A stretch of DNA of 64,000 nt from Paenarthrobacter aurescens (GTDB taxonomy: Bacteria; Actinomycetota; Actinomycetes; Actinomycetales; Micrococcaceae): NCBI RefSeq assembly GCF_041549525.1, contig NZ_CP157456.1, positions 3,720,001 through 3,784,000 of the forward strand, in the 5' to 3' direction. The stretch's first letter is position 1. Each line of letters starts with the position of its first letter. A program made the translations under genes and the position numbers. The notes under the pieces were generated by a model, which was not told the DNA's origin, made no database searches, and worked only from the letters and a program-made list of their open reading frames with translations. Below are positions 42,440 through 51,363 of this stretch, in pieces.

Positions 42440-43884
42440 TGTCCACTCCCGTTACTGATACCAAATCCACCCGCGGCAACGTCACCGCCCTTATGGTTGC
42501 CCTGCTGGCAGCCTGCGTGGCCTTCCAGCTCAACGCCTCCATGCTCAGCCCTGCGCTGGTCACCATGGGCAACGAGCTGAACACGGATCAGGCCACCATC
42601 GGCCTGTCACAGACCTGGTTCTTCACGGCCGCTGCCTTGTTCTCCCTCTTCCTCCCGCGCCTGAGCGACATTGTGGGCCGCAAGAAGATCCTCGTCGGCA
42701 TGATGCTGCTCATGGCCGTCGGCTCCGTCATCGCCGCGATGGCCCCGGACGTTACCTGGCTCTTTGTGGGCCGGATCATCCAGGGCGTCAGTGGCCCCAC
42801 GGTTCCGCTCTGCCTGATCATGCTCCGCTCCGCGGTCAGCAACCCGCGAAAGTACGGCACGCTCATGGGCCTCATCACGGCAGTCAACGGCGGCGTGGCC
42901 GGCGTGGACTCCTTCGTGGGCGGCTACTTCGCTGAGAACTTCGGTTTCCGCAGCATCTTCTGGCTCATGGTGGCACTGGCACTCATCGCTACCGTCCTGA
43001 TCGCGGTCCTGGCCTGCGAAAGCAAGCCTGCCGCCGGCACCACCATGGACTGGCTGGGCGTGTTCTTCATTGTCATCGCTGTGGGCGCCCTGCTGACGGC
43101 CCTGAACGAGGGCGCCAAACTGGCCACGGCCTTCGACGTCGGAACCTTGACCCTCGCGGTCGTGCTCACGGTGGTTGCCGTCGTCGCGTTCTTTGCGTTC
43201 TGGACTGTTGAGAAGCGTGCCAAGCAGCCCATGGTGGAAACCGTGCACCTGCGCCAGCGCTCCACCTGGGCGCCACTGTTGACCACCACCCTGACCATGA
43301 CTGGCATCTTCGCAGTCATCAACGGAATCGTCCCCGCCTATGTCCAGGCAGCCGATCCCGGCTTCGGCGTTGGCCCCACCGAGATGTCGCTGATCATCCT
43401 TACCCCGTACGCCCTCCTTGGTTGGCTGTTCGGACCCATCAGCGGACGTCTGGCACCTGTCCTCGGTTACACCAAGGTCCTGCGCATCGGCCTGATCGGC
43501 AGCCTGGTGGCCTTGGCGATCATTGCGTTCTTCGGCCTGAACAACCTGCCCATGATGATTGCGGGCACGGCCTTGCTGGGCATCATGTACGCCGGTACCG
43601 TCAACATCATGCTGAACGGACTGGGCGTGGTGCTTTCCCCGCAGGGCAACCCAGGCTTCCTTCCGGGCATGAACGCCGGCGCCTTCAACCTCGGTGCCGG
43701 ACTGAGCTTCCTTGTCCTTCCGGCGGTCCTGGTGGCCACGGCCTCGCTCAATGATGCCAAGGCTTCCTACCTGACCGTTGTGGTGGTGGGCCTTGCCATT
43801 ACGTTCGCTGCCTTCGCCGCTTCGCTCCTCATACCCAAGCCGGTGGACGCCGAAGTGAGCGAGACCGAAAAGGTGAACGCATGA
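42439..43884 (+). CDS. MFS transporter, probable nucleoside importer
   Basis: 481 residues, with 12-14 hydrophobic helices. MFS motif A appears as LPRLSDIVGRKKILVGMML and FVGRIIQGVSGPTVPLCLIM is motif-B-like. The start overlaps the hydrolase stop (TAATG) and its end overlaps ribokinase (ATGA). The layout suggests uptake of the nucleoside substrate. The helix count and sequence look DHA2-like, a group better known for efflux, so direction is inferred from context only. Confidence 0.88.
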   Translation: MSTPVTDTKSTRGNVTALMVALLAACVAFQLNASMLSPALVTMGNELNTDQATIGLSQTWFFTAAALFSLFLPRLSDIVGRKKILVGMMLLMAVGSVIAAMAPDVTWLFVGRIIQGVSGPTVPLCLIMLRSAVSNPRKYGTLMGLITAVNGGVAGVDSFVGGYFAENFGFRSIFWLMVALALIATVLIAVLACESKPAAGTTMDWLGVFFIVIAVGALLTALNEGAKLATAFDVGTLTLAVVLTVVAVVAFFAFWTVEKRAKQPMVETVHLRQRSTWAPLLTTTLTMTGIFAVINGIVPAYVQAADPGFGVGPTEMSLIILTPYALLGWLFGPISGRLAPVLGYTKVLRIGLIGSLVALAIIAFFGLNNLPMMIAGTALLGIMYAGTVNIMLNGLGVVLSPQGNPGFLPGMNAGAFNLGAGLSFLVLPAVLVATASLNDAKASYLTVVVVGLAITFAAFAASLLIPKPVDAEVSETEKVNA

Positions 43885-44837
43885 CCAACGCACCCAAGGC
43901 GGGAATCGTCGTCGTCGGCTCCCTCAATGCAGACCTCACCATCTACTGCGACCGCCTCCCCCAGCCCGGCGAGACAGTCCACGGCAACGGTTTCGCGGTG
44001 AATCCGGGAGGCAAGAGCGCCAACCAGGCCGTGGCTGCGAGCAAACTGGGCGGCCAGGTCAGCTTGATCGGCGCCGTGGGCGATGACCCCAACGGCACCA
44101 TGCTGCTGGACTCAACGGCCAGCGCCGGCGTGGACGTTTCGCGCGTCCTCCGAACGGACGTTGCCACAGGTGTGGCAGTCATTTCGGTGGACTCCACGGG
44201 CGAGAACAGCATCATCATCTCGGCCGGAGCAAATGGCACGCTCAGGCCTGCGGCCGTCACGCCGGACGCTTTCAAGGACGCGGCTGTGGTGTGCCTCTGC
44301 CTTGAGGTGGGGATCGACACTGTGATTGCGGCCGCCCAAGCAGGGCACGACGCCGGAGCCACAGTTCTGCTCAACCTCTCGCCTTACGCGGAGGTACCGG
44401 AGCGTTTGGCCAGGTTGAGTGATGTGTTGCTGGTGAACGCGCACGAGGCGTCATTTTTCCTCGGGACGGAGTCCCGCGTGCCGGACCCTGAGGCCATTGC
44501 GGAGGCGTGGGAGCCGGTGCGGAGCCAGTTCGCTGACAGGGGCCTGCAAAGGGTTTTGGTGACCCTCGGTGCACACGGCTCCGTGGTGCTCGATTCCTTG
44601 GCCCGTGGCACCGAAGACCAGATCACCCGTATTGCCCCGACCCGGGTTTCGGCGGTTGACACCACCGGTGCCGGCGACGCCTTCACCGGTGCTGTGGCTG
44701 CGCGCTTGGCCGCCGGCGATTCCCTTGCCGATGCAGCGTCCTTCGCTTCAGTAGCCGCCGCATTGGCTGCAACCAAGAAGGGCACGCAGGCCGCGTACCC
44801 GAGCACCGCCGACGTCGAGCAGTTACGGGACGCCTAG
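43881..44837 (+). CDS. rbsK: ribokinase
   Basis: 318 residues. PfkB motifs: NPGGKSANQAVAASKLGGQV (signature 1) and DTTGAGDAFTGAVAARLAAG (signature 2 with the catalytic Asp). It phosphorylates ribose released by the nucleoside hydrolase so it can enter the pentose-phosphate pathway. Last gene of the LacI-controlled operon. Its TAG stop shares CTAG with the stop of the convergent gene. Confidence 0.95.
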   Translation: MTNAPKAGIVVVGSLNADLTIYCDRLPQPGETVHGNGFAVNPGGKSANQAVAASKLGGQVSLIGAVGDDPNGTMLLDSTASAGVDVSRVLRTDVATGVAVISVDSTGENSIIISAGANGTLRPAAVTPDAFKDAAVVCLCLEVGIDTVIAAAQAGHDAGATVLLNLSPYAEVPERLARLSDVLLVNAHEASFFLGTESRVPDPEAIAEAWEPVRSQFADRGLQRVLVTLGAHGSVVLDSLARGTEDQITRIAPTRVSAVDTTGAGDAFTGAVAARLAAGDSLADAASFASVAAALAATKKGTQAAYPSTADVEQLRDA

Positions 44838-45142
44838 CCCCGGCGGGCGGCCCGCTGGGCGGCGCGCTCCACTGCTTTGCGGGTCAGGACGCCGTGGCCG
44901 GCCATGAGACGCGGAACCACGACGTAGACGGCAGCGGGCACCACCAGCGCAGTGAGCAACAGGGCGCGGAGTACCGGGTGGAGCGGCTCCATGATGGGCC
45001 CCAGGAGCAGCATGCCGATGGACACCAAAGGGAAGATGGCGAGCCAGGTAATGAGGGCACGCATGTGAACGGAAGGTCCCTGCGGGCGGGCTACCGGCGC
45101 TGCGGATTCAACGGCGGTTTGGGAGGTTGACGGTGTCGACAT
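44834..45142 (-). CDS. small membrane protein, two helices
   Basis: 102 residues from ATG at 45142, chosen because GGAG lies 6 nt before it; an ATG at 45154 is also in frame. Two hydrophobic segments (LITWLAIFPLVSIGMLLLG, ALLLTALVVPAAVYVVVP) and a basic C-terminus (KAVERAAQRAARRG). Divergent from a TetR gene with a palindrome between, so it is probably that regulator's target. Function unknown. Confidence 0.8.
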   Translation of the reverse strand: MSTPSTSQTAVESAAPVARPQGPSVHMRALITWLAIFPLVSIGMLLLGPIMEPLHPVLRALLLTALVVPAAVYVVVPRLMAGHGVLTRKAVERAAQRAARRG

Positions 45143-45213
45143 GGCATTCTCCAACTAAACGGTTGCTTTTGGCTTGAGATCACCATAACCCCAGCCATCC
45201 GGAATTACAACCA

Positions 45214-45230
45214 ACCAGTTGGAAACTGGT
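45214..45230. promoter_or_regulatory. palindromic TetR operator
   Basis: ACCAGTT-GGA-AACTGGT is a perfect 7-3-7 palindrome ending 3 bp before the TetR start and 72 bp before the divergent membrane-protein start. Confidence 0.7.
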
Positions 45231-45233
45231 AAT

Positions 45234-45854
45234 ATGACTCCTATGGCATGGGACACAGAACGAACCAAATCGCTGCTGCTTGAGGCGGCAACGAGTGAGT
45301 TTTGCACCCGCGGCCTGGCCGGTGCCCGCATTGACCGGATCGCTGCAGAGGCCGGGGTCAACAAGGAACGGATCTACCAGTACTTCGGCAACAAGAACGC
45401 GCTGTTCGACGCCGTAATTGTCACTGCGCTGAGCTCCCTCATGGATGAAGTTCCCATCGAAGGCCGCGGTCCCGAAGCCATGGCGGACTACGCCGGCAGA
45501 CTTTTCGATCACCACCAGAAGGACGCCACGGCACCACGGCTGCTGTTCTGGGAAGGACTGGAACGCGGCACGGAAGTTGTTGGACTGCCCAAGCGCATGG
45601 CCAACTGCGCGTCCAAGGTCAACAGCACCATCGCTGCCTTGCCAGGTATCTCACGGGAAGACGCCGGGGATCTCCTCATCACCATCGTGAGCTTGTGCGA
45701 TGCTGCTCCGGTGCTCCCTGCTCTGGACGGACTCATGGCCGGCAATGACCCCGGCCGCGTGGAAAGGCGACGCGCCGCCGTCGTACGGACCGTCTATTTG
45801 GCGGCCGCAGCGCTGGCCACCGAGGCGCAGAAACCCGCCGCCGCGCAGGCTTAG
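45234..45854 (+). CDS. TetR-family transcriptional regulator
   Basis: 206 residues from ATG at 45234 (45243 possible). HTH: GARIDRIAAEAGVNKERIYQ, then YFGNKNALFDAVI, a classical TetR N-terminus. The ligand domain is generic helical. It faces the small membrane protein gene and a perfect 17-bp palindrome sits at its own start, indicating autoregulation. Confidence 0.92.
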   Translation: MTPMAWDTERTKSLLLEAATSEFCTRGLAGARIDRIAAEAGVNKERIYQYFGNKNALFDAVIVTALSSLMDEVPIEGRGPEAMADYAGRLFDHHQKDATAPRLLFWEGLERGTEVVGLPKRMANCASKVNSTIAALPGISREDAGDLLITIVSLCDAAPVLPALDGLMAGNDPGRVERRRAAVVRTVYLAAAALATEAQKPAAAQA

Positions 45855-45885
45855 GAGCCCGCTCCCCCAACGCACCGTGACAGCT

Positions 45886-45914
45886 TTGACAGGATAAGTG
45901 ACTCACTTGTGAAG
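45886..45914 (+). promoter_or_regulatory. possible promoter with palindrome before the phosphatase gene
   Basis: TTGACA (45886-45891) resembles a -35 box, and AAGTGA-C-TCACTT (45896-45908) is a perfect 13-bp palindrome in the spacer region. No good -10 is seen, so this is tentative. Confidence 0.3.
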
Positions 45915-45939
45915 TTGCCCCTAGCCAAGAGGGGGCGCC

Positions 45940-46518
45940 ATGAACCATGCTTGCTGCATGTACTCAACGACGAGCCCATACCGCATCATCACGGTCTGCA
46001 CCGGAAACATCTGCCGCTCGCCCATGGCAGCGCTCATGCTGACCGAAGCCTTCGAAGCGGAAGGGCTCGGCGAACTCGTTGTGGTGGACTCCGCGGGCAC
46101 AACGGGGTACGAGGTTGGGCATCCAATCGACCCCCGCGCCGCACGGGTCCTCACGGCCCAGCACCTCGCCTCCGAGGACCACGTTGCCCGCGAATGGCGC
46201 CGGGAATGGTACGCCGAACGGGACCTGATCCTCGCCCTGGACGTTGACCATTTCGGCTGGCTCCAGGAAGGGGCCTCGGATCACACCGCCCTCCGCAAAG
46301 TGAGGATGCTCCGCAGCTTCGATCCCCACATGGCGGGCCGCAGCTCCCTGGACCTGGGCATCGAAGACCCCTGGTACGGCGGCCACACAGACTTCGACAA
46401 CACCTGGACACTGATCAAGGCCGCCATCCCCGGGATTGTGCAGCACGTCAAAGCAGCCATCACAGCGTCACAGAACGCACAAGCCGACGAGCCCCAGCAG
46501 GTAACCTCTATGACATGA
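45940..46518 (+). CDS. low-molecular-weight protein-tyrosine phosphatase
   Basis: 192 residues, ATG at 45940 after AGAGGGGGCGCC. P-loop VCTGNICRSPMA (Cys-x5-Arg-Ser) and the acid loop GIEDPWYGG are intact. Unlike ArsC proteins it lacks relay cysteines, so it acts on phosphotyrosine or similar. The C-terminus overlaps the next gene by ATGA. The functional link to the folate gene is unclear. Confidence 0.92.
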   Translation: MNHACCMYSTTSPYRIITVCTGNICRSPMAALMLTEAFEAEGLGELVVVDSAGTTGYEVGHPIDPRAARVLTAQHLASEDHVAREWRREWYAERDLILALDVDHFGWLQEGASDHTALRKVRMLRSFDPHMAGRSSLDLGIEDPWYGGHTDFDNTWTLIKAAIPGIVQHVKAAITASQNAQADEPQQVTSMT

Positions 46519-48548
46519 CCCCTGCACCCGTGATCATCGCTGTTGACGGCAGGTCCGGCGCAGGAAAAACCACACTGGCCGTTGAGCTGGCGGCCCGGCT
46601 GAGGCAACACCACAAGGTTTCGCTGTTCCATCTGGAGGACATCTACCCCGGCTGGAACGGCCTCATGCCCGGCATCGAGCGCTACGTTGGCACGGTCCTG
46701 AAACCGCTCAGCGAAGGCATGGCCGCAGAGTGGACAAGTTGGGACTGGGACAAGCATTACGACGGCAGCCTGAACGTTACGCTGCCCGCCGAGATTGTGA
46801 TTGTTGAAGGGGTAGGAGCGGCAGCGGCGCCGGCCCGTTCCATGCTGAACGCCGTGGTGTGGGTGGAGTCCCCGGGCGAGGACCGCCGTCGTCGTGCTTT
46901 GACCCGCGACGGAAGCACCTACGAACCGTACTGGGAAAGCTGGGCCGCCCAGGAAGACGAGTGGCTTTCCAGCGACGAGGTGGTCACCGCCGCCGACGTT
47001 CGGGTGCAGAACCCCGCTGACGGCAGCGCACCGGATGACGTCCTGCGCGCTCTGATGTATCTGCCCTCCATTGCTTCGGTTTTGTCGCCCGAACTCAGTG
47101 CGCGGCGGGGGTTGCAATTGCGTTCCGAGCGCCTGGAGGCGACCCCCGACGCTGCGCTCCTGTTCGAGTCCCTCTACGGCCAGTCCACCAATGCGGTGTG
47201 GCTGGATTCTTCCAACGCCTCCGCGGTGGCCGGCCGCTCCCAGGCCGCCGCGCGCAGCCGGTTCAGCATTTTGGCTGACGACGGCGGCACGTTTGGACAG
47301 TCGGTACTGCACCGGTCCGGGACTACTCAAGTAACCGCCGGATCCGCGACCGTCAGCACCTCCGGGCCGTTCTTCCGTTGGCTCGATTCGGTGTGGGGCC
47401 GCCGGGCCGTCCGTGCTCCCCGCGGGTACGACGGCCAATTCACCCTGGGCTGGCTCGGCTACCTCGGCTATGAACTCAAGCGCGAAACCGGCGGGAATGA
47501 TGTCCCCTCTCCCACCCCGGACGCGGCCCTGCTCTTCGCCGGGCGGGCCGTGGTGCTGGACCACCGCGAACAGACCGTCTGGCTGCTGGCCTTGGACGCG
47601 CCCGACGCCGGGGACTGGCTCCGCGAAGCCCGCACCGCCGTCGAAGCTGCTGCGGGCGGGACCGCCGCCCCCACGGCGAGCGCTTCCGGAACCGTTCCCG
47701 AGTTCGTCAGCCGGGACTCCGCCACGGATTACAAACGCAAGATTGCGGACTCGCAGCACCAAATCAGTGAGGGCAACTCCTACGAAATCTGCTTGACCAC
47801 CACATTGGAAGCCTCCGCTGGCAACCTGGATCCCTGGGCGAGCTACCTGGCCCTGCGCAGCCGGAACCCTGCACCCTTCGCCAGCTACCTCCGGTTCGGG
47901 GATCTGGCGGTGGCCAGCACCTCGCCCGAGCGGTTCCTCCGGATCATGTCCGACGGCGGCATGCGCGCCGAGCCGATCAAGGGCACCCGTGGCCGGTCTG
48001 CTGACCCTGACGAGGATGCTGCTTTGCGGCGCGACCTCGAGACCTCGCTCAAGGACCGTGCTGAAAACATCATGATCGTGGACCTGTTGCGCAACGACCT
48101 CAGCCACTTCGCCATCCCCGGATCCGTCACCGTCAGCAGGCTGTGTGCGATCGAAAGCTACGCCACGGTCCACCAAATGGTGAGCACCATAGATGCGCAT
48201 CTTCGGCCGGGCGCCCCGCGGGCAGAAGCCTTGGCCGCGGCCTTTCCTGCCGGGTCCATGACGGGCGCGCCGAAAATCAGCACCATGGACATCCTGGACC
48301 AGCTGGAATCCGGACCGCGGGGCATCTACTCCGGGGCTATCGGCTACTTCTCCATGAATGCCGCCACGGACCTCGCCGTGGTGATCCGGACGCTGGTGGT
48401 GAACCCTGATGGTGCAGGCGGGCGAACCCTGTCCCTGGGGGTGGGCGGAGCCATCACTGCAGATTCCGTGGCCGAGGACGAGTACCAGGAAATCCGGACC
48501 AAGGCCTTCGGTGTGCTGTCCACGCTGGGCGCCGACTTCCCGGGCTGA
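46515..48548 (+). CDS. pabB: P-loop kinase-like domain fused to aminodeoxychorismate synthase component I
   Basis: 677 residues. Residues 1-185 form a uridine-kinase-like P-loop domain (Walker A GRSGAGKTTL at 12-21, EIVIVEGVGAAAAPARSMLN). Residues about 210-677 are a chorismate-binding enzyme: YEICLTTTLEA, STSPERFLRI, EPIKGTRGRSADPDEDAAL, LKDRAENIMIVDLLRNDLSH, FPAGSMTGAPKISTMDILDQ and YSGAIGYFS. PIKGT favours aminodeoxychorismate synthase over anthranilate synthase. It makes 4-amino-4-deoxychorismate with an amidotransferase that is not encoded here. A PabC-like lyase lies 1.6 kb downstream. The role of the kinase-like domain is unknown. Confidence 0.92.
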   Translation: MTPAPVIIAVDGRSGAGKTTLAVELAARLRQHHKVSLFHLEDIYPGWNGLMPGIERYVGTVLKPLSEGMAAEWTSWDWDKHYDGSLNVTLPAEIVIVEGVGAAAAPARSMLNAVVWVESPGEDRRRRALTRDGSTYEPYWESWAAQEDEWLSSDEVVTAADVRVQNPADGSAPDDVLRALMYLPSIASVLSPELSARRGLQLRSERLEATPDAALLFESLYGQSTNAVWLDSSNASAVAGRSQAAARSRFSILADDGGTFGQSVLHRSGTTQVTAGSATVSTSGPFFRWLDSVWGRRAVRAPRGYDGQFTLGWLGYLGYELKRETGGNDVPSPTPDAALLFAGRAVVLDHREQTVWLLALDAPDAGDWLREARTAVEAAAGGTAAPTASASGTVPEFVSRDSATDYKRKIADSQHQISEGNSYEICLTTTLEASAGNLDPWASYLALRSRNPAPFASYLRFGDLAVASTSPERFLRIMSDGGMRAEPIKGTRGRSADPDEDAALRRDLETSLKDRAENIMIVDLLRNDLSHFAIPGSVTVSRLCAIESYATVHQMVSTIDAHLRPGAPRAEALAAAFPAGSMTGAPKISTMDILDQLESGPRGIYSGAIGYFSMNAATDLAVVIRTLVVNPDGAGGRTLSLGVGGAITADSVAEDEYQEIRTKAFGVLSTLGADFPG

Positions 48549-48607
48549 GTTTTTGCACAGCTACCGCCCCTAAAAACGTCTCTAAAGGGCATTAGCTGTA
48601 CACAAAC
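48549..48607. repeat. near-perfect palindrome filling a convergent gap (copy 2 of the 12358 element)
   Basis: The left arm begins GTTTTTGCACAG directly after the pabB TGA, and the right arm ends at the first base of the convergent cardiolipin synthase stop. 17 of 21 positions pair around a 17-nt loop. The arms match copy 1 at 12358-12416 (shared GTTTTTG, ACAG, and GGGCATTA in the right arm). Function is probably bidirectional termination. Confidence 0.8.
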
Positions 48608-50094
48608 TACTGGAGCGTGGCGGTCAATCTGGCTACGTTATCCACATACTTGGCCAATGGGGGTCTATCCATCCAGTCCTCCAGCATAAGCTCACGGGAT
48701 ACCTCCCGGTAAGTGGACTCCACGGCCCGCATGAGGTTCACCGTCTCGGCGCCCAGGAGCATCACCGAGACTTCCATGTTCAGTGAGAAGGAGCGCATGT
48801 CCATGTTGCTGGAACCAAGAACGGCCACTTCGTCGTCAATAGTGAAGTGCTTGGCGTGGAGGACATACGGCGCCCGGTACAGGTAGATCCGCACGCCGGC
48901 ATTCAGCAAGGCCTCGTAGTAGGAGCGCTGGGCGTGGTGAACCAGGAACTGGTCGCCCTTCTCGGAGACGAAGAGTTCCACATCGACGCCTCGTTGCGCG
49001 GCGGTGGTGATGGCGTAGAGAAGGGAATCGTCGGGAACAAAGTACGGGCTGCAGATTGAGATCCTGTGCTGCGCTGAATAGATCAGGGTGTTGAACAAGC
49101 GGAGGTTATTTTCCGTGGCGAACCCTGGTCCACTGGGCACAACCTGGGCCGTCACGCGGCCCGGAGACGGCTGGGACGGCAATCGCAGCTGGTCCTCAAG
49201 GGACTCGTCAGTTTCGCTGAGCCAGTCCGTGGCGAAGACCACGTTAAGGGTGGCCACAATGGGCCCTTCGAGCCGGGACATGAGCTCAACCCATTTACGG
49301 CCCACCTTGTGGTGCTTGGGATTGTTGTACGAGGGTTCAATCAGGTTCTGGGAGCCCGTGAAGGCGATCTCGCCGTCAATGACCATGATCTTGCGGTGGT
49401 TCCTGAGGTCCGGACGCCTCCATTGACCATGGATGGGCAGCAGGGGAAGCATCCGCTTCCATTGGATCTTGCCTGCCTTGAGCCTCCGGATCAGGCGGCG
49501 GTAGCCCTTAACCCGCAGCGTTCCAATGTGGTCAAAGAGCAACCGGACAGTAACGCCCCGTTCGGCAGCTTTCTCCAGTTCAGTGAGGAGTTCGTCCGTC
49601 ACGGAGTCGCTGCTCATGATGTAGAACTCGGCGTTGATGTAGCTCTTGGCGCCCTTGACCGCTTCGGCCATGGCTTTGATGGATTCGTGGTACCCGGGGA
49701 TCAGCTCAACCTTGTTGCCATCAACCATGGGCAGTGAGCCGAGGCGGTGATTGAGCTCACCGGCCGATTTCACCCATTCCGGGCCCGAGTAGACGCTCAC
49801 CGGATCGGCAAGATCGCTCGTCACGGCCCGGACGCGTCGATTCACTTCTTCCTGCTGCTCACGCCTGCGCTTGGACAGCTTGAAATTGCCGAAAAGAAGG
49901 AAGAGGACAAACCCTACCGAGGGGATGAGGAACACAGCCAAAAGCCACGCCATGGCGGTGGTAGGCCGCCTATTGCCGGGAATGATGCCCAGAAGGACAA
50001 TCCGCATGACCACTTCCGCGATGGCCCACGCGCCCAGCAGCCAGGTCCACTCCTGGCCGAACGGAAAAGGAAAGAGCACCCTACAAACCCCCAC
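48607..50094 (-). CDS. cls: cardiolipin synthase (phospholipase D type)
   Basis: 495 residues from GTG at 50094; a second GTG six codons downstream is possible. Two N-terminal helices (TWLLGAWAIAEVVMRIVLLG, AMAWLLAVFLIPSVGFVLFL) anchor the enzyme. Two HKD motifs follow, NHRKIMVIDGEIAFTGSQN and LHAKHFTIDDEVAVLGSSN. It joins two phosphatidylglycerols into cardiolipin at the membrane. Monocistronic, between pabB and pabC. Confidence 0.94.
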   Translation of the reverse strand: MGVCRVLFPFPFGQEWTWLLGAWAIAEVVMRIVLLGIIPGNRRPTTAMAWLLAVFLIPSVGFVLFLLFGNFKLSKRRREQQEEVNRRVRAVTSDLADPVSVYSGPEWVKSAGELNHRLGSLPMVDGNKVELIPGYHESIKAMAEAVKGAKSYINAEFYIMSSDSVTDELLTELEKAAERGVTVRLLFDHIGTLRVKGYRRLIRRLKAGKIQWKRMLPLLPIHGQWRRPDLRNHRKIMVIDGEIAFTGSQNLIEPSYNNPKHHKVGRKWVELMSRLEGPIVATLNVVFATDWLSETDESLEDQLRLPSQPSPGRVTAQVVPSGPGFATENNLRLFNTLIYSAQHRISICSPYFVPDDSLLYAITTAAQRGVDVELFVSEKGDQFLVHHAQRSYYEALLNAGVRIYLYRAPYVLHAKHFTIDDEVAVLGSSNMDMRSFSLNMEVSVMLLGAETVNLMRAVESTYREVSRELMLEDWMDRPPLAKYVDNVARLTATLQ

Positions 50095-50166
50095 GCTCCA
50101 CGATCAACAGTGACCTCAGCCTATCCGCCAAAGTCATCGGCAATGGCACCGCACTAAGCTGGGACC

Positions 50167-51108
50167 ATGACTTCACCTGCTCCCACGGTCCTTGTTTTCC
50201 TGGACCCCGCCTTCGAAAACGGACGCATTGCCGATTCCAGCCAGCCCCAACTCATGGCTACGGACCTTGGTGCCACCCGAGGTGATGGCGTGTTCGAATC
50301 ACTCCTCGCCGTCCAAGGACGCGCCCGCAAGGTGCAGGCCCACCTGAACCGCTTGAGCAGTTCCGCGGCAGCTTTGGACCTGGTGCTGCCGGAGCAGGAC
50401 GCCTGGCGCAAGGCGATCGATACCGCAATCAACGAGTTTCGCGAGACCCACCCTGCCCCCACACCTGAGGAGGACGAGGTGGTGGTGAAACTGATCGTCA
50501 CCCGTGGCGTGGAGGGCGCAGCGAGCCCCACCTGCTGGGTGCAGGCTTCGGCTTCCCCCGCGGGCAGTCGCCGACAACGCGAGACGGGCATCGACGTCGT
50601 ACTTCTGGACCGTGGCTTCGATACCGAAGCCGGAGAGCGCGCGCCGTGGCTGTTGCTGGGCGCCAAGACGCTGTCCTATGCCGTGAACATGGCTGCGCTG
50701 CGCTTTGCCCACAAGCAAGGTGCAGATGACGCCATCTTCACCTCCACGGACGGCCGCGTCCTGGAGGGGCCCACGTCCACAGTTTTGCTGGCGCACCTGG
50801 AAACAGAGGACGACGGCGAAGGTTCAGTCAGGACTGTACGTCGCCTCATCACGCCGCAGCACGACAGCGGAATTTTGCCCGGCACCTCGCAGGGGGCGCT
50901 GTTCGCAGCGGCCAAAGCTGCGGGCTGGGAACTCGGATACGGGCCGCTGGTGCCGCAGGACTTGTTCGATGCCGACGCCGTTTGGCTCATTTCGAGTATC
51001 CGCTTGATCGCGCCGGTGAATCACATCAACGGCAAGGAAATCGGCACACCGGCTGTCCGGAAGCAGCTCACGGCCGAGCTCAACGCGTTGTTCGCGGGCA
51101 TCGAGTAA
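50167..51108 (+). CDS. pabC: aminotransferase class IV, probable 4-amino-4-deoxychorismate lyase
   Basis: 313 residues. Fold-type IV PLP signature: DLGATRGDGVFESLLAVQG, PLP-lysine in LLLGAKTLSYAVNMAALRFA, RVLEGPTSTVLLAH and WLISSIRLIAPVNHING. It would cut aminodeoxychorismate to p-aminobenzoate and pyruvate. Proximity to the pabB fusion supports this over branched-chain or D-amino-acid transaminase, which share the fold. Confidence 0.87.
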   Translation: MTSPAPTVLVFLDPAFENGRIADSSQPQLMATDLGATRGDGVFESLLAVQGRARKVQAHLNRLSSSAAALDLVLPEQDAWRKAIDTAINEFRETHPAPTPEEDEVVVKLIVTRGVEGAASPTCWVQASASPAGSRRQRETGIDVVLLDRGFDTEAGERAPWLLLGAKTLSYAVNMAALRFAHKQGADDAIFTSTDGRVLEGPTSTVLLAHLETEDDGEGSVRTVRRLITPQHDSGILPGTSQGALFAAAKAAGWELGYGPLVPQDLFDADAVWLISSIRLIAPVNHINGKEIGTPAVRKQLTAELNALFAGIE

Positions 51109-51363
51109 ATCACCGGGCTTCTAAAATTTTCACTTGCGTTGCTCCGCTAGGAACCTAACAGATAGCAAGTAGAGTAATCGCTCGCATGACCCATTGATTA
51201 GAACCTCTTGCCCTCAATCATGAGTGGCGTGCGCGTTGAATCGCGTTTCTTAGGCTCCTTGAAATGGTCATTCGTCATGTGATGAATCTTGTTCTCGTGT
51301 TAGTTGGATCACGTCCGGCTGGTACTACTTCAGACTTTGCTGGCTAAACTTCCCGGAGGGAAT
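51109..51363. other. AT-richer intergenic leader before the amino-acid permease
   Basis: 255 bp without a coding frame I can support. ACTTGC and GCAAGT bracket about 27 nt (near 51132-51170), which could fold as a hairpin. No known riboswitch is recognised. GGAGGG precedes the permease start. Confidence 0.4.

Noticed and set aside
42607..43893. 428-codon open frame on the - strand, His/Gln/Gly-rich
   Set aside because: Antisense to the MFS transporter; the composition reflects reversed hydrophobic codons.
46281..48200. 639-codon open frame on the - strand
   Set aside because: Antisense to the pabB fusion, whose motifs are complete; composition is shadow-like.
51109..51363. Possible riboswitch in the permease leader
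   Set aside because: No conserved core of a known class was found; only one weak long-range stem.
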